This document shows positions 1 through 12,383 of a stretch of 64,000 bases of DNA, in pieces. Within the stretch, counting starts at the first letter, position 1. Each line of letters opens with the position of its first letter. The DNA is from Acholoe squamosa (taxonomy: Eukaryota; Annelida; Polychaeta; Phyllodocida; Polynoidae). A program made the position numbers and the translations under genes. The DNA lies in NCBI GenBank assembly GCA_949317995.1, contig OX439038.1, positions 58,734,813 to 58,798,812 on the forward strand, read 5' to 3'. The notes under the pieces were generated by a model. It searched no databases. It was not told the origin of the DNA and saw only the letters and a program-made list of their open reading frames with translations.

Positions 1-84
1 ATGACGCCACACTGACCAGTGCAGTCCTTATCAGGCACTGACTCTCTGTAAGGTAAATGCCTGCTTGTGGTGTGCTTCTTACAG

Positions 85-236
85 AATTCGTTGTACAGGT
101 TCAACTGCACTGGACTTGTGCATAGTGGCCTGTGGCTCAGCCGATGGTCATTTCCAAGAAGGCATTCACTCCTGGGACTACGCTGCGGGCGACCTCATCG
201 TCAGGGAGGCTGGGGGAATCACTAAGGACACTTATG
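85..236 (+). CDS. Inositol monophosphatase penultimate exon, copy 1
   Basis: This exon encodes the C-terminal metal-binding segment of an inositol monophosphatase, the Mg-dependent phosphatase that releases free myo-inositol. The translation keeps the second family signature: [11 protein letters not shown], with the metal-ligand Asp after Trp, followed by REAGG. A pyrimidine-rich tract ending in ttcttacag precedes it. Its length is 152 bp, the same as the copies at 3852 and 7536, and its phase matches theirs (it completes a codon with one base and ends one base into a Gly codon). The donor TATG|GTCCGT is a weak GT site. Reading on past the donor gives GPLNLF, which loosely resembles the start of the next family exon (GPVDLM). 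Upstream exons lie outside the window. It may be an alternative exon, part of a truncated paralogue, or a non-functional duplicate; the open frame argues against old decay. Confidence 0.72.
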
Positions 237-3200
237 GTCCGTTGAACCTTTTTATCATTCCCCCACAATATCTTTTTTTTTCTCACTCAAAATATGACTT
301 TTGCGAATTATTACAATGTTGCCTTGCATATAAGCCACGGCTCATACACAAAACTTGAGGTAATTGCGGCTTAAAGTTGGTCACTACTTGCTGAAAATAA
401 ACACACTGCGCAGGTGTCTGTGCATGTAGCTTATCTTTGTCGGAATGGCACCATTCTTGGTATTTAGATACTTAAATTGGTTCCTAATGTCCCAAATGAA
501 TTGGGAATTTGATGAAAATTAAGCATCTTATGACACTTTGGAATTTTGGCACATTAACATATAGATAAATTTTATCTCCTTCAGACATTTTTTTATAACT
601 TATATCCATGACCTTCAAATCTTCAACATAAAACTGATAAAGTAATTGTATTGTCTCAATAACCAAGGGTATAGATAGAAACTATTTCAAACTATGGTGT
701 TTGCCAGTCTTCTATGCAAGGCACTACAGTAATACTAGCTGGACCTTTTACTTGAAGGTAAGCTTGAACCTTTTAGATAGACTTTCACTAGACTTCAAGG
801 AACTTATCCAAGCCAGCTGTTTAAATAGGGTAAGCATTACCAATGGTCTTTGGAGATAATTGAAAAGGAGGTTGTTAGCGCGGCGACTAGTGAGTACTAC
901 TCGTGAGATGAGTAGACTAGTGTATGGTTCACAGTCGCCACGGTGTAAGGGATAGGGAGGCCTTGCAATCTATTTTTGTTTGTGGCTCCTCTGCTATAAA
1001 CTATTCCTGCTCACTATTCTAATGTGATAACAACAGTGTGTGTACTTGACTTATCAGTGAAGGAATTTTCAGAATATATCTCATACTTTTGATTTTATTC
1101 GCAGATAAGACATTTCATCATTTGGAGCCCTATGGCAGATTAGCATTAGAGCATTTTAAGATTCAGAAATGCATCCCTGTAGCCTTTGTTTTAGAATTGT
1201 TCGTTTTGAAACTACTATATATATGTAGTACAGGTTTTATCTCAGTGGGTTATGGTACAATTGGATCATATTTTCTGTATTTGAACAAAGTATTCACTGT
1301 CAAAGATCTCTATGGAGAAATCAGTGCTAAAGTGTGTGTTGCCACATGTGCATTTTTGTAAATCAGAGGAGGTTGAAGTGTAAGGCCACCTTGTGGAACT
1401 GCTACATTCTTTTCTGTGTAAAATTTTTAGTTTACATTGAAATAATGCTTTCTCAGAATATGTATCTACTATTGGTGATGAAAGATTAATTTGACTACTC
1501 CTTTCATTATATAAACGATTTTGTGGAACACTGAAAAGATGTATGTACTTACACTGTGCTCCCCCTCTACAGAGAGGTGGAGTGATCTGGCCGGTTTGCT
1601 GACCATTGGCCCGTGACGAGGTACAGACTATTACAAGTGATTGGCAGTTGGGTGTGTGTGGGGGGGGGCGGGGAGGCAGAGCAGGCTCCTGGCAATCTGA
1701 GACAGTGTACACTCATAATGACACACCTGTTGACTATGGCATTGAACATTGAATAAGACAGGTCCCTGTGGCAGCTGAGTGAGGTGCATGCAGAATGGAC
1801 AGTCTACAGACTATTAGTACTTAGCTGCAGTGGGTAGATCAGGTTGAATTTGTGCTATATACTACCAAAAGCCCAGATGATAGTATGCCCTATCTCTCTC
1901 ACCAACTGAAACTAGACACAAGATTACAAGTCGCCGCGCCATGTCTCACAGAACTATTCTCTACTATTGTATTAAAATCTACAACACTATGGTTTTATTC
2001 TGTTAGAGGTAACTATTGGCTTTAAGCTGTGTCTGCTGCTATGTCAGAGCGGACAGAATTTGATTGGTTGCCTTTGCTTGGTTGGAATTGGTTTGATATT
2101 CTAGGTTCTTGAAAGTTTGGTTTGCATGATTGCTGGGGCTGTTGGTTATGATAACATCTACATTTATTAAGTTAAATACACAACAGACATACACAGATCC
2201 CATACTAAAAAGTGATGATATTCCATCGTTCCTTATATTGATAACGCTTTTCACTTCTAACTGCAACTGAGCTGCACACAGATATAAGTGCAGTACAATT
2301 AATTTTACTTGTGCTTGCACAATCTATGGGTCTCATGGCCTATCTATAAGAAATTGTGGATACTACCATACATAGTATGAGAGAATATAATATAATTGTG
2401 AAAACTGTATGAGAAATCAGGCGTGACCAACAGATCCCTTTTGTACCATTCAAAACCATCTGAATTATAACCAGAGGTGATCAACAGACACCACTCTATA
2501 GTCTGTTTCATATTAACGAGTCAAGTAATACCATAGATCTACTTGATCTCCGCCTAATGGCTCTATTGGTTACTTGAACTCGTTTTCTGAAGGGCCTTTT
2601 CAATATCAATGTTTTCTGTCCTATTTCTACATTTATGGTTCTATGTCCTAGAAAATATGCATGAAACAAGTTGAAAGTGATATATAGGTCATAGGATATT
2701 TGTTTTAGCTTTCATTTCTTTTTTTCTTTTTTTTACCCATTTTTCTGGAAAAAAAGTTATTTTTCCGGTAGTTACCAAAAAACATCACAAAGCAATGCTA
2801 CTTAATGTGAACTAACACCCTTACAGATACAGGGATACAGCCAAATTTTATTCTAAAGTTATCTCTGAAAATGACAACAGAATGGTGCAGTCATTTCTTT
2901 TTCATTTAAAGATTCCATATTTTCCTGAAGGTCTAAAAGAAATGTCACTTTAATGCAAATTGTACTAGCTTTGGGTTCTAGTTCCTCTTCTTTCCATGAG
3001 ATGGTGCCACCAAGGAGTTTTTTAGGTTCACTATAGAGGGCAGCACAAGTCACCTACCTCTGTAGATAGTCTCATAGACTGACTCAAGCCTGTCCCATTG
3101 TACACTGAAGGCCTATGGCCTATGTCTATGACCTCCACTATACAATCTATTATTACTTTGTTAACATGTGGACTACAGTAATCCTGGTACGAAAATTTAC

Positions 3201-3851
3201 TGCAAAGCAAATCCACACAAAGTATACAATAATATTCAATAGAGAGTCGATATCCTCTGTTCCTTAGGTATTTTGATGATATAGTGTATGCATTTACCAT
3301 GTCATTTATGCCCGGCATTTATGATATATGTGCATGTCACCAGGTGACAAATGAATTCCAACTTCCACATTAATTCTATCATTTGGAGCAGCAGTGACGC
3401 CACACTGACCAGCGCGGCCCTTTATTAGACTTATCTCCCAAAAAATAAGAAGGGTTTAATTAAATAGGAAATGCACTAAAAAAGGGTGTTAAAACCCTTA
3501 TCAGAAAGGATGGAGACCTCCTATGACAATATGTATGACAAAATCCGAAAGGTATTCAAAATTGATATCACATATGTGATGCATTATTTAGAAAATGAAT
3601 CATGTGACTTTTTCGAGTATATTGCCTATGTGATTTGACCCTCTGCCAGTTCCTTAGTAACCAGACTTCTGCTTCTAACATCAAAGTTCCCTAATTTCTC
3701 CTGACGGACATCTCTATAACAACTCTGAGATATGTTAGACTATGAAGTATTATCCAAAGAAAAGTAAGCTTCCATAGATCTGTTAGCCTGATGCAGAGAG
3801 CACTGACTATGTCTGTAAGGTAAATGTCTGCTTGTGGTGTGCTTCTTACAG

Positions 3852-4003
3852 AATTCGTTGTACAGGTTCAGCTGCACTAGACTTGTGCATGGTGGCCTGT
3901 GGTTCAGCCGATGCTCAGTTCCAAGAAGGCATTCACTGCTGGGACTACGCTGCAGGCGACCTCATGGTCAGGGAGGCCGGGGGAATCACTAAGGACACTC
4001 ATG
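3852..4003 (+). CDS. Inositol monophosphatase penultimate exon, copy 2
   Basis: This is the second copy of the 152-bp exon and a close relative of the exon at 85. Both sit in a larger collinear tandem duplication. It translates to the same signature with the Asp kept ([16 protein letters not shown]). It differs from copy 1 at roughly seven residues, and no difference breaks the frame. The acceptor ttcttacag and donor CATG|GTCCGT match copy 1. No terminal exon with the family's last segment is visible between this copy and the exon at 7536. The copy would therefore have to splice to the terminal exon at 8329, which its phase allows. Use in real transcripts is inferred, not shown. Confidence 0.72.
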
Positions 4004-6654
4004 GTCCGTTGAACCTTTTTTTCATACCCCACAATATCTTTTTTCTTAATATTTTTATTTACTTTTGAGTATCATTACAGTGTTGCCTTGTGTATAAGCC
4101 ACGGCTCGTACACAACACTTGAGTTAATTGTGGCTAAAAGTTGGTCACTACTTCCTGAAAATAAACACACTGTGCAGGTCTCTGTGCATGTAGCTTATTT
4201 TTATCAGAATGATACCTATATTGGTCCGTAATGTTCCAAAAAAAAAAAAAGTTGGGCAATTTCAATGAAAATTAAGCATTTTATGACACTTTGGAATTTT
4301 GCCACATTAACATCTAGATTTATTTTATCTCCTTCAGACATTCTGTTATCACTTATATCTATGACCCTCAAATCTTCTACATAAAATTGAAAAAGAAATT
4401 GTATTTCCCAGAATTATTAAGGGTATAAATAGAAACCATTTTAACTATGGTTGTTGCCAGTCTTCTATGCAAGGCACTGCAGTAGTACTAGAATACTAAC
4501 TTGGCTGAACCTCTTACTTGAAGGTAAGCTTGAACCTTTCAGATAGACTTTCACTAGACTTCAAGGAACCTATCTAAGCCAGCTATTTAAATAGGGTAAG
4601 CAATGTAGCACTGGTGGGAATGACCAATGGTCTTTGGAGATAATTGAAAAGAAGATTGTTCTGTTAGGGGTAACTGTGACCAGGCAAGCAAAAACACCCC
4701 TCTGCAGGGAAATTCATTATCAAAGTTCATCTCAAGATCTTGAAAATGAGACATCATTGGCTTAATTATTCCTAGTAGTTATGTCAGAACCCCTCCTTGA
4801 ACATAGGTCCTTATTCAGATCGGAAATCGATGATAAAGTTCTAAATACATTATAAACCATAATAATGTCAAAAAACAAAATAAATCAGCCTTTTCCATAA
4901 AAAATACATAACAATATGGTGATTTTTATCATAGATTTTGATCTAGAAGGAATTTTCCATTTCTGTTTTCAGTTTTAGGTTTTTGGTGAGTATCCCCGAA
5001 AATTGGCATAAAAATCTGCAAATTTTGATCGTTGGAATGGTTGCCATGGCAACCAGGAACAAGCATATAGGTTGATTTCTCATGAAAAATGTGCATTTTG
5101 CCATCTGAATATGGGCCATTTCTAACGAAAATGGTGCATTTTAAATGAGACCATTGAATTCTGCATAAAATTAGCTTAATGTATTTTTATAATGATTTTA
5201 GAGTAATTTTGCCCCTCCAATGCCCCCTGGTGGCCAAATGGGGAATTAAAAATCCCCCGAGGAGGGGTGTTCTCCCTTGATGGGTCACAAATTTACTATT
5301 GGCTTTAAGCTCTGTCCGTTGCTATGTCAGAACAGACAGAATTTGATTGTTTGCCTTTGGTTGGTTGGTATTCTAGGTTCGTGAAGGTTTGGTTTGCATG
5401 ATTGCTGGGGTCGTTGAGTATAGCAACATCTACTATCACGTTACCTACACAACAGATACACAGGACACTAACAACTGCACGACTACCCGGTACTCGTAGT
5501 TTGAGGGAGGGGGTTAACACTTACAAAGATTTTCTTGGCCTATTTTTAACTAAGGTCAGAAGATACTTATCACCAGTCTAACAATGTAACTGAGCACCTG
5601 TATTTTATATTTTTTCTTCACATATCATTCCCCATAATAAAACGTGGTGATATGCCATTATTCCTTGTACCGATAAGGCTACACTGTATATGTATTCCCC
5701 CTATGCACTTGCTGGTAATCTTGGGTTCCTCTCTTAATGTTGAGTGCTTAGTGTCTGTGGAAGTAAGGCATAACATTGGCAGATCTAGATTAGGAGCGTG
5801 CGGGGGATATTTCCCCCCTCCTCCCTCCTCAGCAAAATGTAAAATTCCCCTCCCAATTGTCTAATTGGATCAACCAGCTTGTTTTCTATATTCAACTCTG
5901 CACAACGAACGTAAGTTTGAGGGCTACCTGAGTTGATTCTGGTCCAGGAGTAACAGAGCCTGGCAGGCTCTGTATGTGTGCATTGTATTGAAAATGTACT
6001 CATACAGAGTAAAATTATATCCGTATAACCCATATGGCACTAGCTATATAAACAGTAAATTTAATGACTTCGGCTTTTATGTTAGTTCAGGTTACTAGGT
6101 GACAACTGTTCAAGGTAGATTGGGTTAAGTCAACAGACTACAGCTCCTCTGTTCTCTGCATAAAATGGGTCATGGTGGTTAAATCAGAGATGTCAGACCT
6201 TCACTTCAGAGGTACATCCATTTTCAGAGATTCAGAGGCCCCTCAAATTTAGACTTCAGTGCAGTTTTATACTTTGAGAAAGCCTTTCACTTGTGAAGTC
6301 TTGAAGGGTCCTTAAGTTTTCAGAGGTTGGACCAACACCCAACTGACATCTCTGGTTAAATACAAACTTAATATATTAATGTCACACCTTTTACCTTTAC
6401 TGCCAATGAGGAAGGGCAACAAATCCCCCTCCTACCATAATTATCACACCAACCGTATTCGACGTAATGAGCGCCCATACCCTAATTAGTGCACACGCTC
6501 TATTTTTGGTCACATTTTAGCCTAGGAATGACTCATAAAATTCCTGTTTGGTGTCCAATTTAATTTAAGTACTAGACGTACATTTTGGTTTTTTCTGAAC
6601 ACACTGTGCGCCAGTAACGTCAAAATACGATATTTCAAGTTGAAAGATCAATAA

Positions 6655-6994
6655 GGTAATCTCCGGCATATAAGGCGCAGCCCGCATATAAGGATGGGTC
6701 TAGACCCCTAAAATCGACAGTGTGACATGGCCTTTACTTAAAATCGACAAAGGACATGGAGCTTCAAGGGACAAGGACATGGGTCAAAAAAGATAGTGAC
6801 AGGGGACATGGACTTTTCTTAAAATCGACATGTGACATGGAGCTTAGTGACAAGGACAGAGGAAAATACAAATTTAGTGACATTTGACATGGGCTTTTCT
6901 TAAAATCGACAAGGGACATGGGGACCCCCCATCTAGACCCCCATAAGGTGCACCTAGAGTTTTGGACACGACTTATACGCGGGAGATTACGGTA
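6655..6994. mobile_element. TIR element of the 'ACCGTAATCTCCCGCGTA' family, with GACATGG repeats
   Basis: The left end reads GTAATCTCCGGCATATAAGG and the right end reads CTTATACGCGGGAGATTACG, which are inverted copies. The interior carries several units built on 'aaaatcgacaagggacatgg'. No transposase frame is present, so this is a non-autonomous element. It lies in an IMPA intron. Related ends occur at 53817, 59480 and 63902, and related internal repeats at 16255-16470. Confidence 0.6.
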
Positions 6995-7535
6995 CTTAGT
7001 GAGTTAGTACTGTGTTAATCCTTTAAAGACGGCATATGGCATTGGCACAATATACCAATGCTTCGTTGTTGCCACCACCCTCTCCCCTTCCTCCCCGGAG
7101 CTACTCCCTATCCTTTCTATACTTATGTAGTTTCCATGTGCAAAGAAGCGCTATTAACAGAGGCTAAAAACTGTAATGTGGGAAGTTTTTCTTTTGTATT
7201 TGAAAAAAAAAAAAAAGTTTTTGGGAACAACAAAAAAAACTTTCCCTCAACTTTCCCTCAAACATTGCTAAAAAAAACACACATCCGGTCATCCCTATTC
7301 AAGAGCTCTCTAGAAACCGTATTCGCACACAGTCTCTAAGGTACGAAGGAGTGCATCCGGGTTTGGTTCATCATAATGCCACAGATTAACATGATGTAAC
7401 ATGCCATCCTTAATGGATTAGATAGATTGACTCCTAATTGGCTCCTAGAACTTATTGAGGACGGACCTCCCATTATACACAGGTGAGCCATGTTTACCTT
7501 GTATTCTCTTTCTGTTCATTACCATGCGGCTTCAG

Positions 7536-7687
7536 GATCCGCTCTCTAGGATCGTGTGCGATGGCCATGGCCATTGTGGCGGCGGGTGCGGCTGATGCGT
7601 ACTACGAACATGGTATCCATTGTTGGGATATGGCTGCTGGTGTCCTGCTGGTTAGCGAGGCTGGTGGTGTAATCCGTGATACTCTTG
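7536..7687 (+). CDS. Inositol monophosphatase penultimate exon, copy 3 (canonical)
   Basis: This is the most conventional of the three copies. It encodes IRSLGSCAMAMAIVAAG, then GIHCWDMAAG and SEAGG, closely matching animal IMPA1/IMPA2 around the catalytic Trp-Asp. The acceptor is ggcttcag and the donor is CTTG|GTAAGG, a strong site. Its phase fits the terminal exon at 8329 exactly (G plus GT makes Gly). It differs from copies 1 and 2 at about half of its residues, so this duplication is much older than the one that separated copies 1 and 2. The exon is a confident coding segment of a + strand inositol monophosphatase gene that begins left of the window. Confidence 0.88.
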
Positions 7688-8328
7688 GTAAGGAGTTGTG
7701 AGACTGGGGTATAATAATTGAAGTGAGGTAACAGCTGCACCCTAAGAATTAAAAAATTAAGATACGAAATGTACTTCTCTGTGGAATAAGGGTGGACAAG
7801 CTATAGACCTACCCGGTAGTTAGTCCAAACTTGAAAGTTCTATGGTGTCTTTGGAGCAGGGGTAAGGTAAGTGTTTAACCCCTTTTCATCTAATCCAGTT
7901 TCTGAATTTTGAAATCCGTTGACTAGCAGTGGTTTCTATATTTCACTTTTGGTTCAGTGCCATAGTATAAGGTATGAGGTATCTTTGCATGTCTACATAG
8001 ATCAACTAGAATCACCCATTAACAAAATTACTTATGTGATATTTTGACATGTTGGTATTTCTGATAGTACAACAGGTTTTAGTGTGATTTTGCAGTGTTG
8101 ATATTATGAATGGCAAAATATAAAACTTTGATTTGGCAAAATGTTTCATCACAATGTTTACTGGACTCAAATAAATTGACTTATTTGTAACATACTGAAA
8201 TTAACATTTGGTATTTGGTACTTGTCAGACTTTTGTATGAAATAACCGCACTCAGTATGCTTATGATCCGCCCCTTGGAATTATTCCCCGTATATCTATG
8301 TATTGACATGGTTTCCTTTGTACGTTAG

Positions 8329-8435
8329 GTGGGCCTGTTGATCTGATGGCGAGGCGTATCCTGTGTGCTGGGACTGAATCGCTGGCCGACCAACTTGTGT
8401 CGTGTATGGTGCACATGGAGTATAAACGTGACTAG
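8329..8435 (+). CDS. Inositol monophosphatase terminal coding exon
   Basis: This is the last coding exon. After the acceptor tacgttag it reads GGPVDLMARRILCAG and so on to MEYKRD and a TAG stop at 8433-8435. Animal IMPA proteins have the equivalent G-G-P-F-D-L-M-S-R-R segment and a short basic/acidic tail, so length and content are as expected. It is in phase with all three upstream penultimate exon copies. A strong donor (AAG|GTAAGT, intron from 8474) lies 38 bases after the stop. A good acceptor (gttatttcag, ending 8661) follows, so the 3'UTR probably contains an intron of 188 bp. The distance is below the usual threshold for nonsense-mediated decay. Confidence 0.88.
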
Positions 8436-9121
8436 CTAGTCGTACAACATTCTAACCTATGAATTTCTACAAGGTAAGTTGTACACTACCCCACATTTTC
8501 ATAGTGAAAATAAGATATGAGTCAGAGATCTATCATTATATGATGGGCATGGTGCTTGGAATGCTTGTAAAAGTATTATTCCTCAATATAGATCCGATCA
8601 TTTGATAAATATAGGGTGTCAGAAAGTGTCAGATTATATATACCGTTTTCCGTTATTTCAGGTGTGCATGGCATCGGCTGTCAGCGCCAACATGGATTGG
8701 GATCCTTCCATATCTCAGGAGCCATCTCCATTTCTCAACCACAAAGACTACAACACAGGCAATGGACTATTGTAAAAGAGGGATTGTCCAGGGAAGTAGT
8801 GATATAGAAACATAGAGGGATGATAACTTTTGTAGAACAGTTATGCACAAATACTAAGAGATTAGCAAAATATGGTATTTACGAAGATTTATTTATGTGC
8901 CATCGATCCCTTAACATTACGAATTTAAGGATTTTATTTCGAGCTTTTATCAAAATGCGTTCTATTATTTTCGGTCAATTGTTGCAATAATGGAAAGATT
9001 TGCACGACGGATGTAATTTTCATGTACCGGTAAGATTATGTAACAGGTTATTCATATTTGCTACGGGTACCAACATACATGTATGTATACATATGCATGA
9101 TTTCATGGTGATTAGAATAAG

Positions 9122-10148
9122 TTAACCTTTTCGTGCCCAGAACTATTTGGTGATTTTTGGGTTATTTCATGCGATTTTGGCTTAATTGAGTAAGACCATG
9201 TCTTAGTTTGATATCCTCTTTTGGCTTCACATTTTATGTCATGGCTGATACGACTGTCACTATAGATTAGTACTAAAACCGCCGTATTCAATGGGGGGCA
9301 TTGAATACAATGTGTCTGTATTCAATGGGTGTCCGCCATCTTGGATTTTGAACAGATCTGAGCTGTTTTTCTTTATTTAAAGGCAAAATAACCCCCTAGG
9401 CCATGACATAAATGCAAATGTCCATTCCAGGGAATAAATTTGCATCGTATTCACCTCGGTGAGGCCTGTCCGTATTCAACGATGCCTTATTTATTCCCTG
9501 GTCATGGACATTTGCTTATATATCTTCCAAAGGCTCCTGACTTAGACTTTAAGTTAAGTAATGGCATATGTGGGTCATACTTGGTTACCATGGTGACCAA
9601 AACATTCCTTATCTTGCGATCTAATATAGTTTGGCCTCTTTAGTGCTGTAGATTTATCAATTATCCCATCAAGCCAGGGATTTTTCAAAACCATACAAAG
9701 CTCTTTCTAGGTGCATGTCTATGGCTGCTCAGAAAACATGTGTTGTGAACCTTGCATAAAGGAGTTTATGGACATGTCCAATTCGTGTTAATGGAATGGC
9801 TGTAGTTGGTAGGATACAATGAGTGTGTAGGATATTGGGGGGTATATGATCTAGCATCAGTTTAGTAATATATTTGATCAAAACTCCTTGTAGGGCTGCT
9901 CTGTGATGGCTCATAAAGCTGACAACTCATTTTCAAGTTCTGTCTGCCTATACCAACAATAATGGAGATACAGTGAAATGAATTATTTTAATGGATTCAG
10001 GAGGTCATGGCCGTTCTATAGAGGGTATAAGCTTGCAGATTGGACCAGTAAAAGTTTCTAGATGATATTTTCTTTCAATTTACATATAAATACATGTATT
10101 TAAAGCCAAAACTGCGCTTTAAAGCGCGCTTGGGGACCTAGGGGTTAA
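9122..10148. mobile_element. TTAACC-ended inverted-repeat element, copy 1
   Basis: The left end TTAACCTTTTCGTGCCCAGA is mirrored by the right end, which reads in reverse TTAACCCCTAGGTCCCCAAG. The element is about 1.03 kb and has no coding capacity that I recognise. A second, shorter copy lies at 16668-17386 with the same internal landmarks ('cgcgctt', 'gaagccc' region, Trp-rich junk frames). It lies between the IMPA 3' end and the first minisatellite array. Confidence 0.6.
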
Positions 10149-10960
10149 TAGTGTCAAATTATAAGACAGACGTCTATTCAGCCAATAAATGTAAAAAGCA
10201 AAGTATGAGTGACAGATTATATACATCTACCGTGCATGGCCGAGATATGCTGGCTTAGAAGCAACAAACATCTGCAATATATCCAACCTCCAAAAAAAAA
10301 ATCAAAATAATTTCAAATCTACGTAAAGGAAAAAGTAATATCGCACACTCAATTACTGCACATAGTTTGTATGAATTAGGGTAGTAAGTATACTACTACC
10401 TCTGTTACCGATTATTGTATGGATGCTATACGCGTATCTTTTAAAAGAGGTTTTTAAACAACATGGTACCTTTATGCCTCACCCTTTTTTTGCCATAATG
10501 TATTATTATATGCATTTGTGCATCATGCCTCCCCTATGGCTGATACATCCCCAGTGCTCAGCATGATGCACCATAACGCCAATGTACTTTAGAATATACA
10601 AAAAGTTTAAAGCCTAAAACATGTCAATTTAAGCGTTTGGACCATTGCTATGTCATCGGTTATAAGGTGTATGTTTTAGGGCCATGGGTACACTGCCAAT
10701 AATATGTTGAAATTGGGATGAACGGAAAGGATGTGTGAAATTTGCACAATGAGACATGAATAAAACCTTTAGATAACTTATTTCAGCTGTGTAGAGTTTT
10801 ATTTAAGGCAAACCTATATATGGTGTAATACAGGTACCCCATGTATAAGACATATAGACGGTCGAGCCCCACCACCCCAATTTACCACATCATGAGGAGG
10901 CTTCAAAATCTGCTCTCTTGAGTTCGTCATTCCAACAACATCAGAAACGTATATAAGAAA
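10149..10960. other. Intergenic, no gene seen
   Basis: AT-rich sequence with no supported exon, RNA gene or long repeat. A short palindromic cluster based on 'gcatcatg' occurs at about 10520-10575. Confidence 0.6.
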
Positions 10961-11028
10961 AATGTCACAGGTGAAGGACTCAGTCCTAAGGAAGAGGCTT
11001 CAATGTCAACTGTCAATTGACAAGTGGT
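10961..11028 (+). mobile_element. Left end of a Helentron-like element
   Basis: The stretch beginning AAATGTCACAGGTGAAGG and containing CTCAGTCCTAAGGAAGAGGC is repeated almost exactly at 48826-48893. In both places it immediately precedes a minisatellite. It contains GGAAGAGGCT, the inverted form of the terminal hairpin arm found at the other end (14440-14461 and 50068-50089). This pattern matches the subterminal inverted repeats of Helentron-derived elements; the assignment is inference. Confidence 0.5.
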
Positions 11029-12060
11029 CAGTGATAGTATGGAGCTGCTGACATATTTTGACTAGTTACTGACAAATAGTGACTAAGTAGTGATATATTT
11101 TGGCTAATTGCTGACAAATAGTGAATAATTACTGATATATTTTGACTAATTGCTAACAAATAATGACTAGGCACTGACATTTTAACAAGCCACTGTAAGT
11201 TCAACACACATTTTTTACAGTGTAGGAATAACAAAGTACTGACATACCTTGACTTATTGCCAACAAAATGTGAGTAAATACTGACATATTGACTAATTGC
11301 TGACAAATTACGAGTAATTACTGACATTAACTAATATCTGACAAATTGTGAGTAATTACTGACATAAATGGACTGATTGTTATGTAATGACTGAGTACTG
11401 GCATATATTGACTGATTGCTGACAAAAAGTGAGTAAATACTGACATATATTGACTAATTGCTGACAAATTGTATGTAAATACTGACATGTGTTGACTAAT
11501 TTCTGATATCTAGTGACTAAGTACTGACATATATGGACTAATTGCTGTTATATAATGACCAAGTACTGACTGATTTGGCTGATTGCTGACAAATAGTGAG
11601 TAAATACTGACATCTTGACCTATTGCTGATATATATATATAGTGACTAAGTACTGATATATATCAACTATTTGCTGACAAATCGTAACAAAGCACTGACA
11701 TATATTGACTTATTGGTGACAAAATGTTAGTAAATACTGACATATTGACTAATTGCTGACAAATTGTGAGTAGATACTGACATATATTGACTAATTGCTG
11801 ACAGATAGTGAGTAATTACTTATATATATATTGACTAATTGCTGACAAATTGTGAGTAATAACTAACATATATTGACTAATTGCTGACAAATAGTGAGCA
11901 ATTACTAACATATATTGACTAATTGCTGATAAAATGTAAGAAATTACTACCATGTATTGACTTATTGCTGACAAATAGTGAACAATTACTAACATATAAT
12001 AACTTATTTCTTACAAATAGTCCATAGATACTGACATTTTGACAAATAGTGAGTAACCTG
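11029..12060. repeat. Minisatellite, about 41-bp unit, roughly 25 copies
   Basis: Degenerate tandem units with the core 'tgactaattgctgacaaa' followed by 'tagtgagtaattactgacat'. Units vary by substitutions and small indels. The array follows directly on a conserved left end. Part of the same unit (attgactaattacttacaaa) occurs in the dispersed repeats at 50732 and 58902. Open frames across it are artefacts of the repeat. Confidence 0.85.
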
Positions 12061-12383
12061 TTATAACCCTAAACTCAATACATGTACCATAAAAACACAA
12101 ATTAAAACAAAGAATGATGTCAACATTTTCAATTAAGCACCAGAGATGGGAGAAATGGAAAGATATCCATTCAGTGCAAACAGGGCTTGTGCCCCGGGTG
12201 GCTGCAGGTATTGATGTGTAAAGCTTATAAACAGTGATAATGCACTGGTAACTAGCATTTGGATCTAAAAGGTCTAAGCACCTGATCAAGCAATGGCTGC
12301 CTCCATTGAATAACTTGTTTGATGCTATAGGAAGGTAGGGGAGGGGTATTTCTTTTCTATTGTTCAGATTCCACTATTCACTA

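Larger units (their letters stand above)
1..5480 (+). repeat. Tandem segmental duplication around the IMPA exons
   Basis: Two collinear blocks are visible. Positions about 4-2340 correspond to about 3395-5480. Clear matches are 4-34 with 3395-3424, 40-880 with 3800-4660 (containing the duplicated exon and its flanking introns) and 2010-2170 with 5293-5430. Offsets vary from about 3.3 to 3.8 kb, so insertions and deletions followed the duplication. The remaining intron sequence from 5480 to 6650 shows no recognisable feature. Confidence 0.75.
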
